Made by a program: the position numbers and the translations under genes. Under the pieces are notes generated by a model, which did not search any database, had not been told where the DNA came from, and saw only the letters and a list, made by a program, of their open reading frames with translations. Shown piece after piece: positions 1 through 6,011 of a stretch of DNA of 7,888 nucleotides (position 1 is its first letter; each line of letters opens with the position of its first letter). Origin of the DNA: Bacillota bacterium (GTDB taxonomy: Bacteria; Bacillota; Clostridia; Lachnospirales; Bianqueaceae). Location: NCBI GenBank assembly GCA_017467985.1, contig JAFUJY010000201.1, positions 1 through 7,888 on the forward strand. Reading direction: 5' to 3'.

Positions 1-1
1 A

Positions 2-409
2 AAAAATGTTGATTATAGAGAAGCCAATAAACGTGCTGGATATGTATATGTAATCAGCAATATTGGTGCTTTTGGAGATGATGTTTATAAAATTGGTATG
101 ACTCGGCGCTTGGATCCGATGGAACGTATTGACGAGCTTGGTGATGCTTCGGTTCCTTTTGATTATGATGTTCATGCTTTAATATTCAGTGATGATGCAC
201 CAGCGCTTGAAAGTGCTTTACATAATGCGTTTGAGGCGAACAAGGTGAATAAGATAAATTCTCGTAGAGAATTCTTCAAGATTTCCTTGAATGAAATTAA
301 AGCTGTTGTTGCTAAAAATTTTGATAAAACAGTTGAATGGATAGACGTTCCGGAGGCTGAACAATATCGACTATCTATAGCAAGGAGTAAAAATAAACAC
401 GAAGTTTAA
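2..409 (+). CDS. C-terminal part of a GIY-YIG (T5orf172/Mug113-type) nuclease, probably a DUF4041 protein; 5' end outside the window
   Basis: The reading frame is open from the left edge, so this is the last ~135 residues of a longer protein; the first internal ATG (98) lies inside the nuclease fold and is not the start. The GIY half is GYVYVIS (nt 38-58) and the YIG half is YKIG (nt 86-97). They are followed by the arginine pair of MTRRLDP (nt 98-118) and a glutamate in ALESALH (codon 209-211) placed where the metal-binding Glu of GIY-YIG enzymes sits. An REFF motif and a DKTVEWIDV tail follow. This pattern matches my memory of the C-terminal nuclease domain of DUF4041 proteins, the architecture of the SNIPE nuclease, which cuts phage DNA at the membrane during injection. 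The DUF4041 and membrane parts would be upstream and cannot be seen, so the defence role is inference. All expected catalytic residues are present. A stand-alone T5orf172 protein is the main alternative. Confidence 0.8.
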   Translation, partial: KNVDYREANKRAGYVYVISNIGAFGDDVYKIGMTRRLDPMERIDELGDASVPFDYDVHALIFSDDAPALESALHNAFEANKVNKINSRREFFKISLNEIKAVVAKNFDKTVEWIDVPEAEQYRLSIARSKNKHEV

Positions 410-415
410 TTTTAA

Positions 416-667
416 GAAAGAGTTTATTCTTTAGATATTGGGAATAAGGCCGTACAAGAAGTATATGCAGGAAAAAACTACTATAATTGAGATGTTGCCG
501 TTGTTCTAACTAACAGATATTTCATACAAGCCGCCATAGAACTAGCTCAAAAGAATTGCGTTCATTTATGGAATAGATGTAAGCTTTTTGAGTTTGTTGA
601 GAGTTGTCAAGATAAATTGATTAGAAATTATGAAGTTAAATATATTGAAAAGAGGTTGAATGAATGA
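416..667 (+). pseudogene. Decayed C-terminal remnant of an Mrr-like restriction endonuclease domain
   Basis: No intact gene lies between 410 and 663, but frame 2 carries a recognisable protein ghost. Conceptual translation gives IGNKAVQEVYAGKNYYN, then TGA (488-490), then DVAVVLTNRYFIQAAIELA and VHLWNRCKLFEF, ending at the TGA at 665-667. This resembles the C-terminal half of Mrr-family (PF04471) endonuclease domains, where the conserved phrases are roughly VGNKAVQEV, VVLTN-YF and LWDR-L. The catalytic part (the Asp and the Q/ExK strand) should lie just upstream, but the frame is closed by TAA at 407-409 and 413-415 and the motif is absent. The fragment is therefore truncated as well as interrupted and should have no nuclease activity. 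Its final codons overlap the next ATG (ATGA, 664-667), which suggests the ancestral gene was translationally coupled to the 65-aa gene. It shares the frame of the GIY-YIG gene, so a deletion that joined two genes is possible. Confidence 0.65.
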
Positions 668-861
668 GTTCAAAAAAATTTATGAATTCTGACGATGAAC
701 GGTATGATCAGATCTGTCGTAAGTTAGGTTTTATTCCATCTGAATACCGTTATAATGGCCCCAGTACAGAAGATGATAATTGGAAAAGTCCATTTTCGAT
801 CCTTACACTGGAGGAAATGATGTATTTATATGAACATGGATATCTGTACAAAAAGAACTGA
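664..861 (+). CDS. Small acidic hypothetical protein (65 aa)
   Basis: I do not recognise a named family. The protein is soluble, rich in Asp, Glu and Tyr, with no signal peptide or membrane segment. The centre (LGFIPSEYRYNGPSTEDDNW, residues ~21-40) and the end (LTLEEMMYLYEHGYL, ~48-62) look like conserved-domain text, and the second part is probably one amphipathic helix. The start is supported by AGAGG at 651-655, eight bases ahead of the ATG. The ATG overlaps the stop of the Mrr-like remnant by ATGA, so it was probably translated with that gene before decay. The next gene begins 25 bp later on the same strand. An accessory or immunity-type helper of the lost restriction gene is possible but purely inferential. 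Confidence 0.65.
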   Translation: MSSKKFMNSDDERYDQICRKLGFIPSEYRYNGPSTEDDNWKSPFSILTLEEMMYLYEHGYLYKKN

Positions 862-886
862 ACGGTAGAAGATAGGAGGGTATGAA

Positions 887-1138
887 ATGAAGAGTCCAGT
901 AGAGTGGGGCAATAATGTTTTTATTGTATTGATTGCTTCTGTTTTTCTTGCCATTTGCAAGGGTGGTTTTTTTGCCATCTATATTGTGTGGGGAATTTAT
1001 CTTGCGGATGGATGGAAAGCGCTTAAACGGTATCCATCTGACGCAGGCGAAAATATCTTTATAGGGCGTGTTGTTCTAGGAATAATTGTGTGTGTTCTTG
1101 TAACCATTATTTCTATTGTAGTCGCGTTTAGTTATTGA
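887..1138 (+). CDS. Small two-helix membrane protein of unknown function (83 aa)
   Basis: Two hydrophobic stretches are visible, about residues 10-40 (VFIVLIASVFLAIC, then FFAIYIVWGIYL) and 60-82 (VVLGIIVCVLVTIISIVVAF). A polar basic linker of about 20 residues joins them (DGWKALKRYPSDAGENIF). This predicts a small inner-membrane hairpin with no enzymatic motif. The start is well supported by AGGAGG at 874-879, seven bases before the ATG. A competing ATG at 882 reads only ATG AAA TGA and can be ignored. The gene lies 25 bp after the 65-aa gene and 24 bp before the 444-aa gene on the same strand, so co-transcription is likely. No family is recognised. Confidence 0.75.
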   Translation: MKSPVEWGNNVFIVLIASVFLAICKGGFFAIYIVWGIYLADGWKALKRYPSDAGENIFIGRVVLGIIVCVLVTIISIVVAFSY

Positions 1139-1162
1139 TTAAATCGATAAGGAACGAATAGT

Positions 1163-2497
1163 ATGAGCATTTTAAGAGAAAAAAACACGGAAAATAAATG
1201 GAGCGAAGGTTGTTTAGAATGCATTTCTGAGCACAATGGAGCGTGTCCATACGAAGATTGTGCGGCGCAACTCTATGATCCATGGGGTGATAAATACCCG
1301 GACTATGTATTTCATCCTGGCGGCAATGATATTCCCCAATATATCGAAGAAAAGCGAAAAAGAATGGGTGAATTAGGAATTCCGTCTACAGAAAAGCAAA
1401 TGCCTTTTGTGTCAATTTCAACGATACTCGTGGAAAACTATAGGAATGATGCGGGTAGTATAAAAAAATACCAACTTGGCGAGATCCAATACAATGAATG
1501 GAACAACATAAGGAATGAATTGTTCCGTTATTGCACGCAATTGTACAAGAACCAAGAATGGTCTAATATTTTTGAACTACATAAAATGAAGGAATCTGCA
1601 GAAATATATAATTTGATCCTGCAAGCATCTGAGATGATTGGGATGGTTAATGGCTATCCATTACATAGAGATAGCGATCTTATTTTTTTACTAACTGCAT
1701 ATACTTCTCCAAAATATTCGGAAAAGGAGGCTAAATCTGCTGGCTCAGCGAAGAATAAAAATCTATTTAACCTCCGATTGGAGTATTATTTGGCGCGAAA
1801 AATTATAGAGCAACAAATAAAAACGCCTGCTATGCTTGCAGCTGACAATGAAGATTTTCGACTAATGAGACGGATGAAAACCAAAAGAAAAAGGCAACAA
1901 CAAAGAAAAGCTGCTTATGTTTCATCTCCATCTCCACTTACTATTGAATTCACTTCTTTTGTGGTTCGCTGCTATGCATTTAAATGCAATAAGAGTCACA
2001 ATATTGAACAGATTCGTGCAATCATTGACATAATGGATGCCTCCGGTGGTGTCATTCGCGAAGAGCTTCCTGCTGGTTACTGCAAAGAGTGTAACGTCTA
2101 TTTTATATTGGAATCCGATTTTATTCGCTTGCGTAATCGTGGGATTCTTCTATGTCAAATGGTCTCTTCAAAGGAATATGAGAATGAAGAGCATACACCT
2201 CTTAACGGACATGATCTAAAGTCTGAATCTTTGCTACATCGATGCGGTTACAATGTCGGGGCCGCCGATAATCTATCAGAAATACAGAGACGAGAAATTT
2301 TACGTCGTATTTTGGATAATGGATTGTACTCCAAAATCGCACTGCTTAGTTTTTTGGATTGGCTAATCAATCAAAATGAGAAAGTATCCAAGAAGGATAT
2401 GAGTGCTGCATTACAGAAATGGTCTGCAGACAGAATATTCGTTGCAAGCTATAACCTTAATAAACAACGCTCTGTAGTGGTTGAAAAAATTACATGA
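1163..2497 (+). CDS. 444-aa protein with two cysteine clusters, probably zinc-binding; function unknown
   Basis: The largest gene of the AT-rich half. Residues 17-33 hold a Cys cluster (C17, C20, C28, C33), followed by a Trp/Pro/Tyr-rich stretch (DPWGDKYPDYVFHPGG, 39-54). The middle (~85-230) appears helical and polar. A very basic tract (RRMKTKRKRQQQRK, 236-249) suggests nucleic-acid contact. The C-terminal third begins with C270 and C275, then H279, a CKEC knuckle (C307, C310) in YCKECNVYFI, C331 and H359-C361. It ends in an LSEIQRREILRRILDNG helical region and a Trp-containing tail. I recall similar C-terminal text (H..I, YC..CN.YFI, HRCGYNV, LSE-R-IL) in several uncharacterised Firmicutes proteins, but know no function. 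There is no signal peptide or membrane segment. AAGGA at 1149-1153 supports the start. The stop overlaps a 42-aa ORF by ATGA. Candidate roles are a nucleic-acid-binding effector or regulator; nothing proves either. Confidence 0.8.
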   Translation: MSILREKNTENKWSEGCLECISEHNGACPYEDCAAQLYDPWGDKYPDYVFHPGGNDIPQYIEEKRKRMGELGIPSTEKQMPFVSISTILVENYRNDAGSIKKYQLGEIQYNEWNNIRNELFRYCTQLYKNQEWSNIFELHKMKESAEIYNLILQASEMIGMVNGYPLHRDSDLIFLLTAYTSPKYSEKEAKSAGSAKNKNLFNLRLEYYLARKIIEQQIKTPAMLAADNEDFRLMRRMKTKRKRQQQRKAAYVSSPSPLTIEFTSFVVRCYAFKCNKSHNIEQIRAIIDIMDASGGVIREELPAGYCKECNVYFILESDFIRLRNRGILLCQMVSSKEYENEEHTPLNGHDLKSESLLHRCGYNVGAADNLSEIQRREILRRILDNGLYSKIALLSFLDWLINQNEKVSKKDMSAALQKWSADRIFVASYNLNKQRSVVVEKIT

Positions 2498-2622
2498 TAA
2501 TAATCTGGTGTTTTTTTGCAATACAAAAAGGATTGATACTCTTTTTTGTTGTCCTTCTGCTTATGATTGAAGCCTTGTTGGAAAAACTTGCAATATATAG
2601 GTGTGTATGGAAGAGTCTTTAA
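2494..2622 (+). CDS. Small single-pass membrane ORF (42 aa), translationally coupled to the 444-aa gene
   Basis: The ATG overlaps the upstream stop as ATGA (2494-2497), the usual layout for translational coupling, and the frame runs to TAA at 2620-2622. The product begins MIIIWCFF and has a hydrophobic stretch at about residues 14-25 (LILFFVVLLLMI). A charged helix (EALLEKLAIYRCVWKSL) follows. That is what a real small membrane protein looks like, and it parallels the 83-aa membrane gene upstream. There is no independent Shine-Dalgarno beyond a weak purine run in the end of the upstream gene. No family is recognised. The length is short enough that chance cannot be excluded; the ATGA overlap and the coherent helix are the support. 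Confidence 0.5.
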   Translation: MIIIWCFFAIQKGLILFFVVLLLMIEALLEKLAIYRCVWKSL

Positions 2623-2632
2623 GGTGATTGGA

Positions 2633-2771
2633 ATGACTTTAGAAGAAAGACAAAAAACTTAGGGATTATAGGAAGATTCGAATAGACCTACAAAATGCAG
2701 GCGGAAGCAATAGAAGACGAATTTATAAATTTTCTCCTATAGTTTTGATGTTGTTAAGAATATGCTCATAG
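2633..2771 (+). pseudogene. Possible frameshifted small gene remnant
   Basis: An AAGGTG ribosome binding site (2621-2626) precedes ATG 2633 by six bases. The frame reads MTLEERQKT and stops at TAG 2660-2662. If one A is removed from the six-A run at 2652-2657, translation continues as LRDYRKIRIDLQNAGGSN and then RRRIYKFSPIVLMLLRICS to TAG at 2769-2771. The good ribosome site, the lysine/arginine-rich helical text on both sides of the homopolymer and the position directly after the 42-aa ORF make a broken small basic gene plausible. It could also be a sequencing error in the A run, or chance. No family is recognised. The rest of this intergenic stretch (about 2772-2840) shows nothing I can name. 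Confidence 0.25.
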
Positions 2772-2841
2772 CATTCAGAGTACGATTTTGTCTATTCATG
2801 TTGCTATTAATCGATCTAATAAAATTGCAAAACCATACATA

Positions 2842-2870
2842 TTGAAACAAAAGCCTGTATATGATATAAT
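2842..2870 (+). promoter_or_regulatory. Sigma-A-type promoter for the 163-aa membrane coiled-coil gene
   Basis: TTGAAA (2842-2847) and TATAAT (2865-2870) are separated by exactly 17 bp: five of six matches at -35 and six of six at -10. Transcription would start near 2876-2878, giving a leader of about 28 bases that contains the GGAGG at 2893-2897 and then the ATG at 2905. The promoter sits inside a palindrome, described separately. Confidence 0.75.
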
Positions 2871-2884
2871 CTATACAGGCTTTT
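2849..2884. repeat. Perfect 13-bp inverted repeat enclosing the -10 box (operator or bidirectional terminator)
   Basis: AAAAGCCTGTATA (2849-2861) and TATACAGGCTTTT (2872-2884) are exact reverse complements around a 10-base loop that contains the -10 hexamer. The A4/T4 ends and G/C core also fit an intrinsic terminator that would work in both directions. That would close the accessory gene run on the left, although the stem is weak in G/C and the T tract is short. Alternatively, the symmetric arms flanking the -10 could bind a dimeric repressor. Both readings are inference; the symmetry itself is certain. Confidence 0.7.
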
Positions 2885-2904
2885 AGCAATATGGAGGGCT
2901 GATT

Positions 2905-3396
2905 ATGGAACAAACAGATCGTCAGATGATCGCGCTGCTGCAGGAGCAAAACAAACGGCTGCGGCTGCAGAGTCTCTTGACGGGTGGAGTAGTGATACTC
3001 CTGTTGGTTCTACTAATGATGTTGGCAGCGGCAGCTACGGCGGTAGGTCCAAAGCTGGAAAAGACGCTGACCCAAATGGAAAAACTATCCCAGGATATCG
3101 CAGTGATCTCCCAACAGTTGGATGATCCGGAAATGATGGAGAACCTAAAAGAGGCCATCGAGAGTATCCAGACGGTGGCCACCAATCTGGAGTCCATCAG
3201 TCAGCAGTTCGTGGGTATGGACCTGCGGGGTCAGATTGAGGATCTGTCGGAAGTGGTGAAGACTACCGGTGAGGCCTTGGCGGGGGCGGCAGATGAGATT
3301 GCCAACCTGGACTTGGCAGGAGTGCAGAAAGCCATTGATAATTTACAGTCGATCCTGGCACCTTTATCGGCGCTTACGAGTATAGGTCGGCAATAA
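2905..3396 (+). CDS. Membrane-anchored coiled-coil protein (163 aa, DUF948-like style)
   Basis: A short cytoplasmic head (residues 1-22, Gln/Arg-rich) precedes one membrane helix at about 24-48 (a GG followed by a Val/Leu/Met/Ala run). The remainder is a long amphipathic heptad-like region (EKTLTQMEKLSQDIAVISQQ, then ENLKEAIESIQTVATNLESI, and on to QKAIDNLQSILAPL). This is the build of DUF948-type and chemoreceptor-like coiled-coil membrane proteins; no signalling motif is visible, and a structural or scaffold role is only a guess. The start is supported by GGAGG at 2893-2897, seven bases before the ATG, and by the promoter just upstream. Base composition has already switched to the GC-richer style of the right half. 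Its last 33 bp overlap the end of the convergent flippase gene, leaving no room for a terminator between them. Confidence 0.8.
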   Translation: MEQTDRQMIALLQEQNKRLRLQSLLTGGVVILLLVLLMMLAAAATAVGPKLEKTLTQMEKLSQDIAVISQQLDDPEMMENLKEAIESIQTVATNLESISQQFVGMDLRGQIEDLSEVVKTTGEALAGAADEIANLDLAGVQKAIDNLQSILAPLSALTSIGRQ

Positions 3397-4749
3397 TTTA
3401 ACCACAGAAGCGGGGCTTGGCGGTGTGATCAGGCGACGGAGCCGGATGCGGACAGGGGTGACCTTCAGGAGTGTGCGCAGGTTTAAGAGGGCCAACAGAA
3501 TGTTGGTCAGGACCAGGCTGGCAATGAAGGCACCGAAGCCATATTTCGGCACAATAAAGAGCAGGATCATGATACGGATACCATCACAGACAACAGTGTG
3601 GACCAAAGAATCGTTTTGCAAATCTAGTCCGTTCATCAAGCCGCCCAGCACCGACTGCAGATAAAAAAAGGGGCAGACGAAGGCCAGCAGGCTGATGTAG
3701 CCTCCGGCGGAGGAACTGCCATAGAGAAGTGTCCCCAGCCATTCTCCCCAAAGTAAAAAGGCTGCGCCGCAGAAGAACCCCATGTACAGGGTCAGGCGTA
3801 ATGACTGTTCGATGGCAGTCTGGAGCTTGCGGTTTTCGTGGGAAGACTTGGCGGAAGAAACGATGGGCAGCAGATTGGTGGACAGGGCGTTGGTAAAGAG
3901 TGTGGGAAATAAAATAATGGGAAAGGCCATGCCGTTGAATTCCCCGTAGGCGGATAGAGCGGCGGCGGAACTCATACCGGAGCGCACCAGAACCTTGGGA
4001 ATAATGATATTCTCAAAGCCGGAGAGGGCTGAGCCGATGGAACGATTCACCGTCAAGGGAATAGATAATGAAAACATCCGTCCCCAGGTGGAGTCCCCCA
4101 ACCGATAGGCACCCTTTTTATTTTTCAAACATATTATGAAGTATGCTGCGGCGGCAAAGAGGCAGGAGAACAAATCTCCCACCACATTGCCGAAAACAGC
4201 GATCATACAGGCGGCCTGCAGGTCATCCTTGCTGATAGAAGCGGCAAAGAGCCAGATGGCTCCCATGCGAACCACCTGTTCCAGAACTTGGTCCAGGGCG
4301 GGGATCATCATTTTGCGCACGCCCAGGAAATAAGCCTTGAAACAGCTGCCGGCGGCGCAAAAGGGCAGTGCCAGACTGATTAGGCGCAGGGCGGGGACAG
4401 TTCTCCCATCCCCCAGCAGATGAATCCCTATGGGTTCTGCCAGCATTTGCAGGGAGAACATGGCAGTGAGACTGATCAAAACAGTGACGATGAGGCCGGG
4501 CAGCACCAGTTTGGTGGCTTCCCGTTCAGAGCGAGCTTCTGCCACCATTTTGGAGATGGCCGTATAGGTGCCGGATCCGCACAGTGTGAAAGTAAAGAAA
4601 TAAATGGGCGAGATGAGACCGAAAAGGCCCATGCCTTCAGAACCAATCAGGCGGGAAATCAGGATTCGATACACAAATCCCATCAGACGGGTGGTAAAAC
4701 CTGCAGCGGCAAGTATGAGGGTGCCGGTGACGGCAGAATTTTTTTTCAT
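3364..4749 (-). CDS. SpoVB-like flippase of the MOP/MATE superfamily (polysaccharide or lipid-linked precursor export)
   Basis: A 461-aa polytopic membrane protein. The N-terminus (LILAAAGFTTRLMGFVYRIL, then SRLIGSEGMGLFGLI, residues ~11-46) is the signature of SpoVB/MurJ-like flippases, with the R-x-x-G-x-x-YR and G-x-EG-x-G patterns. Alternating hydrophobic helices continue to about residue 435, followed by a basic tail. Members of the MOP exporter superfamily translocate lipid-linked sugars (teichoic acid, capsule or peptidoglycan precursors) across the cytoplasmic membrane; SpoVB acts in spore cortex formation. Which substrate applies here cannot be told from sequence, and clostridia usually have several paralogues, so I assign no symbol. 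Length fits the family (about 450-550). GGAGG (complement of 4757-4761) seven bases before the ATG supports the start. It is divergent from the cysteine desulfurase gene across 52 bp, and its 3' end overlaps the convergent gene by 33 bp. Confidence 0.88.
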   Translation of the reverse strand: MKKNSAVTGTLILAAAGFTTRLMGFVYRILISRLIGSEGMGLFGLISPIYFFTFTLCGSGTYTAISKMVAEARSEREATKLVLPGLIVTVLISLTAMFSLQMLAEPIGIHLLGDGRTVPALRLISLALPFCAAGSCFKAYFLGVRKMMIPALDQVLEQVVRMGAIWLFAASISKDDLQAACMIAVFGNVVGDLFSCLFAAAAYFIICLKNKKGAYRLGDSTWGRMFSLSIPLTVNRSIGSALSGFENIIIPKVLVRSGMSSAAALSAYGEFNGMAFPIILFPTLFTNALSTNLLPIVSSAKSSHENRKLQTAIEQSLRLTLYMGFFCGAAFLLWGEWLGTLLYGSSSAGGYISLLAFVCPFFYLQSVLGGLMNGLDLQNDSLVHTVVCDGIRIMILLFIVPKYGFGAFIASLVLTNILLALLNLRTLLKVTPVRIRLRRLITPPSPASVVKLLPTYTRKRR

Positions 4750-4776
4750 GGAAAGTCCTCCAACAACATCTATAAC
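4749..4776 (+). promoter_or_regulatory. Weak candidate promoter for the desulfurase operon
   Basis: The 52-bp gap between two divergent starts must hold both promoters or they lie inside the opposite gene. On the + strand TATAAC (4771-4776, five of six) is preceded at 16 bp by TGGAAA (4749-4754, four of six). On the - strand an extended -10-like TGTTATAGA is seen but with no fitting -35. Overlapping control of the two genes is therefore likely, though the exact sites are uncertain. Confidence 0.3.
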
Positions 4777-4801
4777 AGTGTATTCATCAGGGGGTATAAA
4801 A

Positions 4802-5992
4802 ATGAAAGCACAGCGTTTTGTTTACGCAGATCATTCAGCGACTACGCAGATGCGTCCCGAGGTATTACAGGGCATGATGCCCTGGATGCAAGCGGGCTAC
4901 GGCAATGCCTCCAGTATATATTCCATCGGGCGGCGAAGCCGGGAAGGGGTGGAAAAAGCCCGCAGTACGGTGGCGAAGGCCATCGGTGCCGGCAGTAATG
5001 AGGTCTATTTCACCAGCTGCGGGACGGAGTCCGACAACTGGGCCATCAAAGGGGTGGCAGAAGGCTATAGGGACAAAGGAAAGCACATCATCACCAGTGC
5101 AGTGGAGCATCATGCAGTGCTGCATACCTGCCAGCATCTGGAGAAAATGGGATATACGGTGACATATCTGCCGGTGGATGCAGAAGGGACGGTGCTGTTA
5201 GAGGCGCTGGAGCGGTCACTGCGGCCGGATACCATTCTGGTGAGCATCATGATGGCCAATAATGAGGTGGGAACGATTAATCCCATCAGCAGGATCGGAG
5301 CTATGCTGCGCCGACGGGGGATTTTATTCCATGTGGACGCAGTGCAGGCGGTGGGCAGCATTGCCATTGATGTGAAGGGCATGAATATTGATCTGCTCTC
5401 CATTAGTGCTCATAAGTTTTATGGTCCCAAGGGCGTAGGCGCTTTGTATATTCGCCAAGGGGTGAAACTTCCCCCGTTTATGGACGGCGGTGCCCAAGAG
5501 CACGGATATCGTGCCGGAACGGAAAATGTGGCGGGCATCGTGGGTATGGCTGAAGCCATCAAGCTGGCAGTCCAGGAGCTACCGGAGTATACTGCCAAAT
5601 GTCAAAACCTGCGGGAACGGCTGATTACCCGAGTCCTGCGGGAGATCCCCAATGTAAAGTTAAATGGTTCCAGGCGTAATCGCCTGTGTGGTCATACCAA
5701 TTTTAGTTTTCAGGGCGTGGACGGGGAGGAATTACTGTTATGCCTGGATTTAGCAGGGGTTGCAGCTTCTACTGGTTCCGCCTGTACTACCGGGGAGGCA
5801 GCTCCATCCCATGTGCTGACGGCCATGGGCTTATCGCCGGAGGAAGCTTATAGTTCCCTGCGTTTGACCTTAGGTCGGGAAAACACCCGGGAAGACGTGG
5901 ATTATATTGTAGAACAGCTGAAGACCCATGTAGAGCGGCTGCGTCAGCTGCCGCCGGGATATAGACATAAAATGGCCCGACTGGGTTTGTGA
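4802..5992 (+). CDS. nifS: Cysteine desulfurase, NifS/IscS group (PLP-dependent)
   Basis: Removes sulfur from L-cysteine, giving alanine and an enzyme persulfide that feeds Fe-S clusters and tRNA thiolation. From the ATG at 4802 the protein is 396 aa. Landmarks are YADHSATT (8-15), the PLP-phosphate motif SCGTESDN (72-79), EHHAV with the ring-stacking H103, and NNEVGT (153-158). These are followed by D179 and Q182 in HVDAVQA, the Schiff-base lysine K205 in SAHKFYGPKG, and the catalytic C328 in STGSACTTGE. K205 is one off, and C328 identical to, E. coli IscS numbering, so the enzyme should be active. The open frame extends upstream to 4604 but that part is antisense to the flippase gene; GGGGG at 4790-4794, seven bases before ATG 4802, fixes the start. 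No iscU or iscR is adjacent, whereas mnmA lies three genes downstream, suggesting tRNA thiolation as one destination. NifS versus IscS naming is arbitrary here. Confidence 0.93.
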   Translation: MKAQRFVYADHSATTQMRPEVLQGMMPWMQAGYGNASSIYSIGRRSREGVEKARSTVAKAIGAGSNEVYFTSCGTESDNWAIKGVAEGYRDKGKHIITSAVEHHAVLHTCQHLEKMGYTVTYLPVDAEGTVLLEALERSLRPDTILVSIMMANNEVGTINPISRIGAMLRRRGILFHVDAVQAVGSIAIDVKGMNIDLLSISAHKFYGPKGVGALYIRQGVKLPPFMDGGAQEHGYRAGTENVAGIVGMAEAIKLAVQELPEYTAKCQNLRERLITRVLREIPNVKLNGSRRNRLCGHTNFSFQGVDGEELLLCLDLAGVAASTGSACTTGEAAPSHVLTAMGLSPEEAYSSLRLTLGRENTREDVDYIVEQLKTHVERLRQLPPGYRHKMARLGL

Positions 5993-6011
5993 ATACAAGG
6001 AGGATACAATC

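Noticed and set aside
488..490. TGA in the Mrr-like remnant as a selenocysteine or read-through codon
   Set aside because: The fragment also lacks the catalytic half of the domain, and no convincing stem-loop follows the TGA, so simple decay explains it better.
2037..2219. 60-codon + frame inside the 444-aa gene
   Set aside because: It is a shadow frame; the hydrophobic text is a by-product of the Cys/Tyr-rich coding region in the main frame.
2498..2560. T-rich stretch after the 444-aa gene as an intrinsic terminator
   Set aside because: The T runs are not preceded by a stable G/C stem, and a coupled small ORF reads through this region.
2737..2949. 70-codon - strand frame across the promoter region
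   Set aside because: It covers the promoter and palindrome and the start of a well-supported + gene, has no ribosome site and resembles no family.
4604..4801. N-terminal extension of the desulfurase frame
   Set aside because: The extension is antisense to the start of the flippase gene and lacks family similarity. The ATG at 4802 has a good ribosome site and gives the normal NifS/IscS N-terminus.
4420..4998. 192-codon + frame covering the 5' ends of the flippase and desulfurase genes
   Set aside because: It is Gly/His/Ser-rich shadow text, overlaps two well-supported genes in other frames and has no ribosome site.
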